Shown here: positions 1 to 8,370 of the stretch, piece by piece | Numbering within the stretch: position 1 is the first letter of the stretch | How the letters are laid out: every line of letters starts with the position of its first letter | Origin: Pseudomonas proteolytica | Lineage (GTDB): Bacteria; Pseudomonadota; Gammaproteobacteria; Pseudomonadales; Pseudomonadaceae | Reading direction: 5' to 3' | NCBI RefSeq assembly: GCF_007858275.1 | Contig: NZ_VFEV01000004.1 | Location: forward strand, 151,593 to 215,592 | Length of the DNA: 64,000 nucleotides | Program-made: the position numbers and the translations under genes | Notes under the pieces: generated by a model | What the model saw: the letters and a program-made list of their open reading frames with translations, nothing else | Told to the model about the DNA's origin: nothing | Database searches by the model: none

Positions 1-513
1 CGCGCGGGCTTCTTCAAGCTTCATGTTTTCGCGGATGGCGACGTATTCCATCTCGGCGGTAATGATGCCCTGGCGCGCGTAGTGCATCTGCGTGACGTTG
101 GCCCCCGCCTTGGCGCGGCGTGGGTTCTTCACATGGGCAAAACGCAGGGCGGTCAGCTCGGCATCGCTCAGGCGCTGCTGGCCGAAGTGCGAGCTCAGGC
201 CGGACAGGCGCTCGGTGTCGCCACGGGATTCGATCCACGGCGAGCGCACATCGCCCAGGCCTTTGCGCACGTCAATAATCACGTTGGGGTCGGTGTACGG
301 GCCGGAGGTGTCGTAGACCACCACGGGCGCATTGATCTCGCCGCCGAAGTCGGTGGGCGTCACGTCGAGACTGATTTCGCGCATCGGTACGCGGATGTCC
401 GGGCGGGTGCCCTGCACATAGACTTTTTGCGAGCGGGTAAACGGCTGCACGGATCCCGAGTCAACCTTGGCCGACTCACTCAAATGCACGGTGTTTTTTA
501 GTTTTGTACTCAT
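1..513 (-). CDS. thiC: Phosphomethylpyrimidine synthase ThiC (N-terminal part, cut by window edge)
   Basis: ThiC is the radical-SAM enzyme that turns aminoimidazole ribotide into HMP phosphate in thiamine synthesis. Only the first 171 codons are present; the gene runs off the left edge. The N-terminus begins [15 protein letters not shown] and contains the family-typical stretches [23 protein letters not shown] and [11 protein letters not shown]. This part is the N-terminal domain; the Fe-S cysteines lie in the missing C-terminus. The ATG at 511-513 is preceded by a GGAGAG ribosome-binding site at 520-525. A TPP riboswitch sits about 165 nt upstream, which independently supports the call and implies repression by thiamine pyrophosphate. 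Confidence 0.97.
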   Translation of the reverse strand, partial: MSTKLKNTVHLSESAKVDSGSVQPFTRSQKVYVQGTRPDIRVPMREISLDVTPTDFGGEINAPVVVYDTSGPYTDPNVIIDVRKGLGDVRSPWIESRGDTERLSGLSSHFGQQRLSDAELTALRFAHVKNPRRAKAGANVTQMHYARQGIITAEMEYVAIRENMKLEEARA

Positions 514-677
514 CACGGGCTCTCCAGACACATCCAGGCAGTGGATTTTTGTCGGAGCGAACCTGTGACGGACGGACGCACTGGAACCAGTGCTGTGCTT
601 GGTGCACGAGGGCTGTTCGATGGTCGAACAACATCCCGGACGAAGCACAAGAGGACTCGCCGGGTGACGAGAAATCT
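514..677 (-). promoter_or_regulatory. thiC 5' leader between the riboswitch aptamer and the start codon
   Basis: About 165 nt of non-coding leader separate the TPP aptamer from the thiC start. Two perfect inverted repeats lie in it: TGTTCGA-tgg-TCGAACA at 614-630 and CACTGG-aa-CCAGTG at 580-593. The ribosome-binding site is at 520-525. The hairpins could form part of the expression platform, by terminating transcription or by alternative pairing, but no U-run typical of an intrinsic terminator follows them. The regulatory role is inference. Confidence 0.5.
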
Positions 678-766
678 TGTTCCCTACGCAGGCGCTAACC
701 TGATCAGGTTCAACGGGATCCGGTATTTACCGATCTCAGCCTCATAGCAAGGCACCCCGACAAGAA
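678..766 (-). ncRNA. TPP (THI-box) riboswitch of thiC
   Basis: Read on the minus strand, this stretch shows the conserved THI-box elements in order: TCGGGGTGCC, then GGCTGAGATC, then ACCGGATCCCGTTGAACCTG, then ATCAGGTTAGCGCCTGCG followed by TAGGGAAC. These are the P2/P3 and P4/P5 segments that bind the pyrimidine and pyrophosphate ends of thiamine pyrophosphate. It lies directly upstream of thiC in the correct orientation. The boundaries are approximate. Confidence 0.96.
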
Positions 767-965
767 CGCGGCCAGTCTAGACCATGGAGCAGGCAAATTG
801 CCAATAGCGGTGCATTCAGCGTGATGAATGGCGCAATTACAGGATTGTTGTGCCGCAGTGCGGCCACTACACTCGGCTACTGTCTCAACGCCTTGACGCT
901 ATGGATTGCTCGTCGTAGCCTTGGGCGCTAAATTATCGTCGTAATATTTATCTAGGGATCGCCTC
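767..965. promoter_or_regulatory. Divergent promoter region between the thiC riboswitch and tolC
   Basis: This short gap must hold the thiC promoter (minus) and the tolC promoter (plus). On the plus strand a TTGGGC (921-926) and a TAATAT (942-947) with a 15-nt spacer form a plausible but non-ideal sigma-70 promoter just before the tolC start. No clear operator was recognised. Confidence 0.35.
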
Positions 966-2405
966 ATGCTGCGCAAACTTTCACTGGCTCTTGCCGTGTC
1001 TTGTGCGACCAATGGAATGGTCTGGGCAGCAGAAGCGCCCTTGTCGACCAAAACCGATCTGGTCAGCGTCTACCAGGAAGCGGTGGACAACAACGCCGAC
1101 CTGGCCGCCGCCCGTGCCCAATACGGCGCGCAAAAAGAAGTGGTGCCCCAGGCCCGTGCCGGCCTGCTGCCCAACCTCTCGGCCGGCGCCGACGTGAACA
1201 ACGTGCGCACCCAGATCGACACACCCTCGGCCACTGCCAATCGCGACGCCCACACCTGGCGCGCGACCCTGAGCCAGCCGCTGTTCCGTGCCGATCGCTG
1301 GTTCCAGCTGCAGGCTGCCGAAGCCGTGAATGAACAAGCCGCCCTGCAACTCTCGGCCACCGAGCAGGAACTGATCCTGCAAAGCGCCGAAAACTACTTC
1401 GCCGTGCTGCGCGCCCAGGACAACCTGGCCTCGACCAAGGCCGAAGAGGCGGCCTTCAAGCGCCAACTGGACCAGTCCAACGAGCGTTTCGACGTGGGCC
1501 TGTCGGACAAGACCGACGTGCTGCAATCCCAGGCCAGCTACGACACCGCACGCGCCAACCGGATCCTCGCCCAGCGCCAGGTGGATGACGCGTTTGAAGC
1601 GCTGATCACCTTGACCAACCGCCAATACAACGCGATCCAGGGCATTGTCCACACGCTGCCGGTGTTGCCGCCGGCCCCGAACGACGCCAAAGCCTGGGTC
1701 GACACCGCCGGGCGACAGAACCTGAACCTGCTGGCCAGCAACTATGCGGTGACGGCTGCCGAAGAGACCCTCAAGCAACGCAAGGCCGGCCACGCGCCGA
1801 CCCTGGACGCGGTGGCGCAATACGAGAAAGGCGACAACGACGCCCTCGGTTTCAGCAACCCCAACGCCTTCGGCCAGCCCTATCGTGGTGATGTCGAGCA
1901 ACGTACCATCGGCCTGCGCCTGAATATCCCGCTGTACAGCGGCGGCCTCACCAGCTCACAGGTGCGCGAATCCTATTCGCGCCTGGGCCAGACCGAGCAG
2001 CAACGCGAAGGCCTGCGCCGCCAGGTGGTGGAAAACACCCGCAACCTGCACCGCGCGGTGAATACCGATGTGGAGCAAGTACAGGCCCGCCGCCAGTCGA
2101 TCATCTCCAACCAGAGCGCAGTGGAAGCCACGGAAATCGGTTACCAGGTGGGCACGCGCAATATCGTCGATGTGCTGGACTCGCAGCGCCAGCTCTACTC
2201 CTCGGTGCGCAACTACAACAACAGCCGCTATGACTACATCCTCGACAACCTGCGCCTGAAGCAGGCGGCGGGGACGTTGAACCCGGGGGATCTGCAGGAT
2301 CTGGCGCGGTACCTGAAGGCTGACTACAACCCGGACAAGGACTTCCTGCCGCCGGACCTGGCCAAGGCTGCGGCCGAGCAACTGAAGGCCCGCCCCAGCA
2401 ACTAA
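966..2405 (+). CDS. TolC family outer membrane efflux protein
   Basis: This is a 479-residue outer-membrane channel protein of the TolC family, the exit duct for type I secretion or tripartite drug efflux. Residues 1-22 form a signal peptide ending near GMVWA/AEA. The mature part has the two tandem OEP repeats, rich in helices and coiled coil; LTLTNRQY lies near residue 215 and VGTRNIVDVLDSQRQLYSS near residue 395, a C-terminal signature of TolC/OprM proteins. The length matches the family. It corresponds by position to PA4974, next to thiC. The ATG at 966 follows an AGGGATC site. No inner-membrane pump or adaptor gene lies beside it, so it probably serves pumps encoded elsewhere. Confidence 0.92.
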   Translation: MLRKLSLALAVSCATNGMVWAAEAPLSTKTDLVSVYQEAVDNNADLAAARAQYGAQKEVVPQARAGLLPNLSAGADVNNVRTQIDTPSATANRDAHTWRATLSQPLFRADRWFQLQAAEAVNEQAALQLSATEQELILQSAENYFAVLRAQDNLASTKAEEAAFKRQLDQSNERFDVGLSDKTDVLQSQASYDTARANRILAQRQVDDAFEALITLTNRQYNAIQGIVHTLPVLPPAPNDAKAWVDTAGRQNLNLLASNYAVTAAEETLKQRKAGHAPTLDAVAQYEKGDNDALGFSNPNAFGQPYRGDVEQRTIGLRLNIPLYSGGLTSSQVRESYSRLGQTEQQREGLRRQVVENTRNLHRAVNTDVEQVQARRQSIISNQSAVEATEIGYQVGTRNIVDVLDSQRQLYSSVRNYNNSRYDYILDNLRLKQAAGTLNPGDLQDLARYLKADYNPDKDFLPPDLAKAAAEQLKARPSN

Positions 2406-2422
2406 ACCCACCGCATAACAAA

Positions 2423-2512
2423 TGTGGGAGCGGGCTTGCTCGCGAAGACGGTGTCTCAGTCAATACATGTGTTGACTGACACACCGTCTTCGCGAGCAAG
2501 CCCGCTCCCACA
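2423..2512. repeat. REPIN (inverted pair of REP palindromes)
   Basis: Two inverted copies of a REP sequence with core GTGGGAGCGGGCTTGCTCGC face each other around a 6-nt loop. The complementarity extends through the linker, giving near-perfect arms of about 40 bases. It sits between the convergent ends of the tolC-like gene and waaA, where the hairpin could also act as a bidirectional terminator. Confidence 0.9.
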
Positions 2513-2515
2513 AGG

Positions 2516-3793
2516 TCAGCGGTTGATCAGGCGGTCGATACCATCGAGCAAGCGCTTCAACGCCCCCTGGTTGCCCTGCATCACCTTGAGCCCCGCCTGC
2601 GCCATCTTCTGCGCATCCTGCGGCAGCTCAAACAACTGCCGCACCGCCTCGGCCAAGCCCTCGGCATCCTCCACCTCCCGCAACGCCCCGGCTTCGCGCA
2701 TCAGCGCGGCGATTTCGAGGAAGTTGAACAGGTGCGGGCCGCTGATCACCGGCTTGGCCAGCGCAGCGGGCTCCAGCAGGTTATGCCCACCATTGGGCAC
2801 CAGGCTGCCGCCGACAAAAGCGCTGTCGGCCAAGGCATACAAAAACAGCAGCTCGCCCATGGTGTCGCCCAGCAATACCGAGGTCTGGGCGTTGACCGGC
2901 GCGCCGCTGGAGCGCCGCACGGTGGCAAAACCCTGCTGCTGGCACAGCTCAAACATCGTGTTGAAACGCTCCGGATGCCGTGGCACCAGAATCAACAGGG
3001 CGTTGGGATAGCTGGCGAGCAACTGCCGATGGGCCGCCAGCACCACTTCATCTTCACCCTCGTGGGTACTGGCGGCGATCCACACCGGGCGCTCGCTGGC
3101 CTGCCACTGCTCACGCAACGCAGCGGCGCGCGCCAACAGCTGAGGGTCGATGGTCAGGTCAAACTTGATCGAGCCGGTGACTTCGACCGTTTCCGCACGT
3201 GCGCCCAGGCTGCGAAAGCGCTCGGCCTCGGTGGCGGTCTGCACGGCGAACAGGCTCATTTCTGCCAGCATCGGCGCAGTCAGTTTGGCGAAACGTGCGT
3301 AGCCCTTGGCCGAGCGTGCCGACAGCCGCGCATTGGCCAGTACCACGGGAATCCCGCGCTTGGCGCACTGGTGGATATGATTGGGCCACAACTCGGTTTC
3401 CATGATGACCGCCAGCCTGGGCTGGACCCGGTCCAGAAAGCGCTTGGCGGCACATGGCAAATCGTAGGGCAGGTAGCAATGCTGGATGCGCGGCTCATTG
3501 GCGAACAATGCCTGGATCCGCTCGGAACCGGTGGGCGTCATGCAGGTGACGGTGATCGGCAACTGTGGATGACGCGCCAGCAAACCACGGATCATCGGTG
3601 CGGCGGCGATGCTCTCGCCCACCGACACCGCGTGCACCCAGATCCCACCGGGTTTGAGTAGCGGCAACCCGTAGGAAAAGCGTTCGCTGACGCGCTTGGC
3701 GTAGGCCGGCGCCTTGCGTGCCCGCAGCCATAGACGTAAGGCCACCAACGGCAGCGCCAGGTAAAACAGACAGCTGTAGAGAGTTCTATTCAT
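2516..3793 (-). CDS. waaA: 3-deoxy-D-manno-octulosonic acid (Kdo) transferase WaaA
   Basis: WaaA transfers Kdo from CMP-Kdo to lipid A precursor, the first step of LPS core assembly, at the cytoplasmic face of the inner membrane. The 425-residue protein begins MNRTLYSCLFYLALPLVALRLW, an N-terminal membrane anchor. The N-terminal GT30 domain shows WVHAVSVGES, whose Glu is the expected general base, and ETELWPNHIH. The C-terminal GT-B half shows IAASTHEGEDE, VPRHPERF and GGHNLLEPAA. An upstream in-frame ATG at 3838 would add 15 residues before the membrane segment; the ATG at 3791-3793 fits the family N-terminus better. Position matches PA4988. Confidence 0.96.
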   Translation of the reverse strand: MNRTLYSCLFYLALPLVALRLWLRARKAPAYAKRVSERFSYGLPLLKPGGIWVHAVSVGESIAAAPMIRGLLARHPQLPITVTCMTPTGSERIQALFANEPRIQHCYLPYDLPCAAKRFLDRVQPRLAVIMETELWPNHIHQCAKRGIPVVLANARLSARSAKGYARFAKLTAPMLAEMSLFAVQTATEAERFRSLGARAETVEVTGSIKFDLTIDPQLLARAAALREQWQASERPVWIAASTHEGEDEVVLAAHRQLLASYPNALLILVPRHPERFNTMFELCQQQGFATVRRSSGAPVNAQTSVLLGDTMGELLFLYALADSAFVGGSLVPNGGHNLLEPAALAKPVISGPHLFNFLEIAALMREAGALREVEDAEGLAEAVRQLFELPQDAQKMAQAGLKVMQGNQGALKRLLDGIDRLINR

Positions 3794-3816
3794 GGCGCCG
3801 GAGTTTATCGGCTTTT

Positions 3817-4707
3817 TCAGCCGATCGCCTGCAAACACTCGGTAAAACGTTCGGCCAGAAAGCGCGCCGCCGGGCCCAAGGGTTCATCCCGACGCCAAAC
3901 CAGCTCTACCACCAGGGCCGGTGGCGTCCATTCGCTATCCAACTCGACCATCTGCCCCTGATACGTCGGGTATTGCACCACATGTCGCGGTAACCAGGCC
4001 CAGCCCAGGCCACGCGCCAGCCACTCGGCCAACACGTAAAAGCTGTCGGCACGCCACACCTGCGGGCTGGCCGCCTCGCTACCGGGGTAGACGCTGGTCT
4101 GGGTCGACATCAGCAACTGGCGAAACTGCGCCAGGCGCTGGCAATCGACAAAACCGCCGCTGGCCAGCGGATGCCCGACGCCGCACACCGTGACCATCTC
4201 CACGCTGCCAACCACCCGCCGCTCAAGGGCCTCGGGGATCTGGTCGTGGTAGAACAGCAACCCCAGGTCCGCTTTGCGCTCGACTAATTTGCGTGCGACA
4301 TCACCTTGGGCCGTGCTCGACAATTGCACTTCCAGGCTAGGAAACTTCCCGGCCAGCGCCTCCAGGCTATCGAGTACCGGCTGATACAACATGGCTTCGT
4401 CCTGGGCCAGGCGCAGCCGCGCTTCTTCGCCACGCATCAAGGACAGAGCGCGGCCGTTGAGACGCTCGCACTGGCGCAGCACTTCCCGGGCCTCCTCCAG
4501 CAGCACCGCGCCGGCCTCGGTCAACCGGGGCTGGCGACCGCTGCTACGATCAAACAGGCTCACCCCAAGGTCAGCCTCCAGCAAGGCAATACCATTGCTT
4601 ACCGCCGACTGCGCCTTGCGCTGGTCCCGGGCCACCGCCGAAAACGACCGCTGTTCGGCGACGCTGACAAACAGACGCATCTGCTCCAGGTTCCATTGCA
4701 CGCTCAT
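3817..4707 (-). CDS. LysR family transcriptional regulator
   Basis: This is a 296-residue LysR-type regulator. The N-terminal winged helix-turn-helix is at about residues 5-65 (NLEQMRLFVSVAEQRSFSAV, then SAVSNGIALLEADLGVSLFDR). It is followed by a periplasmic-binding-protein-like effector domain. It is divergent from the SMR pump gene at 4909 and separated from it by 201 nt that contain a REPIN. That arrangement is common for a LysR protein and its target, but control of the pump is inference. Position matches PA4989. The inducer is unknown. Confidence 0.93.
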   Translation of the reverse strand: MSVQWNLEQMRLFVSVAEQRSFSAVARDQRKAQSAVSNGIALLEADLGVSLFDRSSGRQPRLTEAGAVLLEEAREVLRQCERLNGRALSLMRGEEARLRLAQDEAMLYQPVLDSLEALAGKFPSLEVQLSSTAQGDVARKLVERKADLGLLFYHDQIPEALERRVVGSVEMVTVCGVGHPLASGGFVDCQRLAQFRQLLMSTQTSVYPGSEAASPQVWRADSFYVLAEWLARGLGWAWLPRHVVQYPTYQGQMVELDSEWTPPALVVELVWRRDEPLGPAARFLAERFTECLQAIG

Positions 4708-4782
4708 TGGTCAAACCCATCTTTAATTCGGATAGGTAATGACTTTACCCCATCTGATAACGCACTAAAATGCCAGCCTTTC

Positions 4783-4880
4783 CAGGAGCGGGCTGGCTCG
4801 CGAAAAACCCGAGAACACCACGTTCAGCCAGGTTATGCGCATGACCGTTAACGATTTTCGCGAGCAAGCTCGCTCCTACA
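4783..4880. repeat. REPIN (CGAGCTTGC-type)
   Basis: A left half with AGGAGCGGGCTGGCTCGCGAA faces an inverted right half reading TTCGCGAGCAAGCTCGCTCC. The halves have diverged in sequence from each other. The linker contains CGTTAACGATTTTCGCG, also found in the REPIN at 36372, which suggests a common subfamily. It lies in the divergent LysR-SMR promoter region. Confidence 0.8.
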
Positions 4881-4908
4881 GTATTGAGCCCATCCCGAGG
4901 ATTGCCCC

Positions 4909-5244
4909 ATGAACGTCGCCTACTACTACCTGGCTATCGCCATCTGCTCGGAGGTGATCGCTACCGTTTCCATGAAAGCAATCAAGGGCTGGAGCACGCC
5001 GATTCCCCTACTGTTGGTGATCGTGGGTTATGGCGTGGCTTTCTGGATGCTGACTCTGGTGGTGCGCACCGTCCCGGTGGGCGTGGCCTATGCGGTATGG
5101 GCCGGGATGGGCATTGTCATGGTCAGCATCGCGGCGCTGTTTATCTATGGGCAGAAGCTCGATCTGCCGGCGATGCTCGGGATGGGCTTGATTGTGCTCG
5201 GGGTGGTGGTGATTCAGTTGTTTTCGAAAACGGCAGGCCACTGA
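4909..5244 (+). CDS. emrE: Small multidrug resistance (SMR) transporter, EmrE type
   Basis: The protein has 111 residues and four membrane helices, the size and topology of SMR drug/proton antiporters that work as dimers in the inner membrane. The essential membrane glutamate is present in helix 1 (AICSEVIATVSMK, about residue 14). GVAYAVWAGMGIV in helix 3 and LGVVVIQLFS in helix 4 are family signatures. The SEVIATVSMKA context and the Trp in helix 3 favour the polyaromatic-cation (EmrE/QacE) branch over the guanidinium-exporting SugE branch. A GAGGAT site precedes the ATG. Position matches PA4990, called emrE in P. aeruginosa. Confidence 0.93.
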   Translation: MNVAYYYLAIAICSEVIATVSMKAIKGWSTPIPLLLVIVGYGVAFWMLTLVVRTVPVGVAYAVWAGMGIVMVSIAALFIYGQKLDLPAMLGMGLIVLGVVVIQLFSKTAGH

Positions 5245-5329
5245 CCTCCTACAGTTGTTGATCCTGAGCAAAGATCCCGCCGTCGAGTCTGTATACTTGG
5301 CCTCTTGTTCTGAACACTGAGGTCGCCCC

Positions 5330-6505
5330 ATGCCATCCGTTATTTCCACCGACGTCCTGATTGTCGGCGCCGGGGTTGCCGGCCTCTGGCTCAATGCGCG
5401 CCTGCGTAGCCAGGGGTTTTCCACGATTGTGGTGGAGAACGCGACCCTGGGTGGCGGGCAGAGCGTGAAGTCCCAGGGGATCATTCACGGTGGTGCGAAA
5501 TACGCCTTGCACGGTGCCCTGACCGGCGCCTCTGAAGCTATTGCCGATATGCCACGACGCTGGCGCGAGGCGCTGGCCGGCACCGGCGAGCTGGACCTGA
5601 CGGGCGTGCGCCTGTTGTCCCAGGCCCATTACCTGTGGTCGCCAGGCACCCTGGCCGGCAACCTCACCAGCTTCTTCGCCAGCAAGGCGGTGCGCGGCCG
5701 CGTCGACCAGGTCAAGGGCGAAGATTTGCCGCTGGCCCTGCAAGACCGCCGCTTCAAGGGCAAGGTCTATCGCCTGGCCGAACTGGTGGTGGATGTGCCG
5801 AGCCTGATCGAGCGCCTGGCGCAATTGGCCGGCGACGGCCTGCTCGCCGGGCAACAGATCGAGCCGCTGCTTGAGGGTGGCATCCTGGTTGGGCTGAAAG
5901 TCGATGGCCGAGCGATTCGCGCCCAGCGCATCGTGCTGAGCGCCGGCGGCGGCACCGCCGAACTGCTGACCACCCTGGGCCTGAGCCAGCCGGCCATGCA
6001 AAAGCGCCCGCTGCATATGATCATCGCCAAGGGCCCCGGCCTCAAACCCCTGTACGCGCACTGCCTGGGCGGCGGCACCAAGCCACGGATCACCATCACC
6101 ACGCACCCGGCCGCTGATGGCAATTGGGTGTGGTACATGGGCGGCGATATTGCCGAAACCGAAGGCGTGCACCGCACGCCCGCCGAGCAGATCGCCACGG
6201 CGCAAAAGGAGCTGGCGCAACTGCTGCCGTGGATCGACATGAGCCAGACCCAGTGGGCGACCCTGCGGGTGGATCGCGCCGAGCCCCTGCAAACGGGCCT
6301 GACCCGGCCGGACAACGCATTCCTCGCCGAACAGGGCCGGCTGCTGGTGGGCTGGCCAACCAAGCTGGCCCTGGCGCCGGACTTCGCCGACCGGGTGCTC
6401 AACGCCCTGGAACGTGACGGCATCCAGCCGACACCCAGCGAACCATTGCCGCAACTGCCTCGCCCCGCCATCGCCCAACCCGCCTGGGAGCAATTGTTGC
6501 CATGA
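5330..6505 (+). CDS. FAD-dependent oxidoreductase, DAO family
   Basis: This 391-residue flavoprotein resembles glycine oxidase/D-amino-acid dehydrogenase-like proteins. The FAD-binding dinucleotide motif is at the N-terminus (DVLIVGAGVAGLWLNARL, residues about 6-23), followed by the conserved acidic VVEN end of beta-2. GGGQSVKSQGIIHGGAKYAL follows near residue 45, a stretch typical of the DAO fold that contacts flavin. The substrate cannot be told. Its stop overlaps the start of the aldo/keto reductase by 4 nt, so the two are translationally coupled and probably act in one pathway. Position matches PA4991. Confidence 0.88.
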   Translation: MPSVISTDVLIVGAGVAGLWLNARLRSQGFSTIVVENATLGGGQSVKSQGIIHGGAKYALHGALTGASEAIADMPRRWREALAGTGELDLTGVRLLSQAHYLWSPGTLAGNLTSFFASKAVRGRVDQVKGEDLPLALQDRRFKGKVYRLAELVVDVPSLIERLAQLAGDGLLAGQQIEPLLEGGILVGLKVDGRAIRAQRIVLSAGGGTAELLTTLGLSQPAMQKRPLHMIIAKGPGLKPLYAHCLGGGTKPRITITTHPAADGNWVWYMGGDIAETEGVHRTPAEQIATAQKELAQLLPWIDMSQTQWATLRVDRAEPLQTGLTRPDNAFLAEQGRLLVGWPTKLALAPDFADRVLNALERDGIQPTPSEPLPQLPRPAIAQPAWEQLLP

Positions 6506-7314
6506 GCCTGCCGACGCTGCATGACCTTCATCGCCCCCTGGGCAGCACCGGCCTGCTGGTGTCGCCACTGGGCCTGGGCACCGTGAAACTGGGGCGCGAC
6601 CAGGGGGTGAAGTACCCCAATGGTTTCCAGATCCCCAACGATGAGGAGGCGCGGATGTTGCTGCGCCAGGCGCGCGAGCTGGGGATCAACCTGATCGACA
6701 CCGCCCCCGCCTATGGTCACAGCGAAGAACGCCTGGGCCCGCTGCTGCGTGGTCAGCGCCAGGACTGGGTGATTGTCAGCAAGGTCGGCGAAGAATTTGC
6801 CGACGGCGTGTCCCGTCACGACTTCAGCGCGGCCCACACCCGGCTGTCCGTCGAGCGCAGCCTGAAACGCCTGGAAACGGATTTTATCGACCTGGTGCTG
6901 GTGCATTCCGACGGCAACGACTTGCATATTCTCAACGACTGCGAGGTCTACCAGACTCTGGCGGACCTCAAGGCCGAGGGCAAGATTCGCGGTTTCGGCT
7001 TTTCCGGCAAAACCGTCGAGGGCGGGGTGAAGGCTCTGGAACAAGGTGATTGCGCGATGGTCACCTACAATCTGAACGAGCAAGACGAAAAAGCCGTGAT
7101 TGATTATGCCGCCGCCCACGGCAAAGGCATCCTGGTGAAAAAGGCCCTGGCCAGTGGGCATGCGTGCCTTGAGCCGGGAGTGGATCCAATTCACGCCAGT
7201 TTCATCTTGTTGTTTGCGCAAACGGGCGTGGCCAGTGCTATTGTCGGGACCATCAACCCGCTGCACCTTGCCCATAATGTGGCAACCGCTGCCAAGATCA
7301 TTCGCCAATCCTGA
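6502..7314 (+). CDS. Aldo/keto reductase
   Basis: This 270-residue NAD(P)H-dependent oxidoreductase has the (beta/alpha)8 AKR fold. The catalytic tetrad can be read: Asp in NLIDTAPAYG, Tyr in the same segment, Lys in VIVSKVGEE and His in LVLVHSDG. GFGFSGKTVEG and the C-terminal VASAIVGTINPLHL supply the cofactor-binding part. The ATG overlaps the FAD gene stop (ATGA). The next gene follows within 42 nt. It is closest in feel to the D-threo-aldose 1-dehydrogenase-like branch, but the substrate is unknown. Position matches PA4992. Confidence 0.92.
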   Translation: MSLPTLHDLHRPLGSTGLLVSPLGLGTVKLGRDQGVKYPNGFQIPNDEEARMLLRQARELGINLIDTAPAYGHSEERLGPLLRGQRQDWVIVSKVGEEFADGVSRHDFSAAHTRLSVERSLKRLETDFIDLVLVHSDGNDLHILNDCEVYQTLADLKAEGKIRGFGFSGKTVEGGVKALEQGDCAMVTYNLNEQDEKAVIDYAAAHGKGILVKKALASGHACLEPGVDPIHASFILLFAQTGVASAIVGTINPLHLAHNVATAAKIIRQS

Positions 7315-7355
7315 TGCCGCCGACGCGGCCGACCCCGACGCAAGAAGGAGCCGAC

Positions 7356-8321
7356 ATGCCGCGAACGCTCATAAGAAAAAACCCCAGTAACTTTAAAACT
7401 CTGCCGCTGTACGTCGAAGCCACCCCCGAAGGCCTGAGCTACCAGAGCGTGGGCATGCCGCTCAACTTTGCCCAGACTCTGCAGCGGCGCAAGCCGGTGG
7501 AAGTGGCGGATGCCGAGCGCTTCGCCCTGGAACTGGCCAACCTCGGGGTGTCGGTGCGCCTGACACTGCACTGGCAAAACCGCGATTACTGGGTACTGGT
7601 GCGCCAGCGTCGCCAGGACCGTGGCGACGTGGTGCTCAAGCTGATTTCCGGCTACGTGCCGGCCCACGAACTGAACTTGCCACTGCACACTGCCATTCAG
7701 GAAATCGCCGAGGAGTGCCTACTGGAAACCCCGGAAGGCTGGCTGGGCGGGCGCTTCAACGATACCTGGCTGCCGGCGCCCTACTCCAGCGCGCTGCATT
7801 ACCGCGAGGCCTTGCCGTTTCGCCTGTCGCCGCTGTCCGGCGCTGCCCGCCCGGTGCGCTGCGCCAACATGCAATTGATCGAACGCCCCCGGGCCTATGT
7901 GCACCTGCCCACGGCCTCACTGCAATTGATCTACGACCTGCGCCTGGAAGTGCCCAAGGAGGCCAAGTCCTTGAGCCTGTTCCATGTGGACGAACGCCTG
8001 GAGGGCGACCAACTGGTGGCGCGCCTGGACCGCCAGCGCCCGGACTTGTACCTGATGCCCCTGAAGGACGGCCAGCCTTGCGCCGAGCTGTTTACCTTGA
8101 AAAAGGATCAACTGGTGCCAGCGAGCACGCGCGGGTTGTACCTGGCCGAAAGTTTTGCCCAGCAGGAAGGTTGGCTGGTGCGCGATGAGCGGATCCGCTG
8201 GAAGGACTGGCTCAGGCAACAGGGCCTGAGCACGCCGGAGAAGGAATCGAAGTTGAGCCAGCTGACCGGGCGGGCCAGGCAGATCTTGCGCAAGATGGTG
8301 CCGAAAAAAGCAGGACGCTGA
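7356..8321 (+). CDS. Conserved protein of unknown function, last gene of the FAD-AKR unit
   Basis: This 321-residue soluble protein is not recognised by fold. It begins MPRTLIRKNPSNFKTLPLYVE and is basic at its C-terminus (LRKMVPKKAGR). There is no signal peptide or membrane segment. The start at 7356 is chosen because AAGGAG at 7345-7350 sits 5 nt upstream; the open frame extends to 7314 without a good ribosome site. The stretch RGDVVLKLISGYVPAHELNLPLHTAIQEIAEECLLE has a faint Nudix-box character (the AIQEIAEEC part), but the full Nudix signature is not evident. Genes at this position (PA4993) are sometimes labelled metal ABC transporter ATPase; no Walker motif is visible here, so that label is not supported. 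Confidence 0.8.
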   Translation: MPRTLIRKNPSNFKTLPLYVEATPEGLSYQSVGMPLNFAQTLQRRKPVEVADAERFALELANLGVSVRLTLHWQNRDYWVLVRQRRQDRGDVVLKLISGYVPAHELNLPLHTAIQEIAEECLLETPEGWLGGRFNDTWLPAPYSSALHYREALPFRLSPLSGAARPVRCANMQLIERPRAYVHLPTASLQLIYDLRLEVPKEAKSLSLFHVDERLEGDQLVARLDRQRPDLYLMPLKDGQPCAELFTLKKDQLVPASTRGLYLAESFAQQEGWLVRDERIRWKDWLRQQGLSTPEKESKLSQLTGRARQILRKMVPKKAGR

Positions 8322-8329
8322 CGCCTCCC

Positions 8330-8359
8330 CTGTAGGAGCCGGCTTGCCGGCTCCTACAG
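8330..8359. terminator. Perfect 13-bp palindrome between convergent genes
   Basis: The sequence CTGTAGGAGCCGG-CTTG-CCGGCTCCTACAG is a perfect hairpin and a single REP-like unit. It lies between the stops of the unknown gene (8321) and the epimerase gene (8371). A role as a bidirectional transcription stop is inference; no strong T-run is present. Confidence 0.6.
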
Positions 8360-8370
8360 AGAATAAGGGC

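Noticed and set aside
504..747. Small plus-strand frames in the thiC leader
   Set aside because: They overlap the TPP riboswitch and leader on the opposite strand and have no ribosome-binding site or recognisable product.
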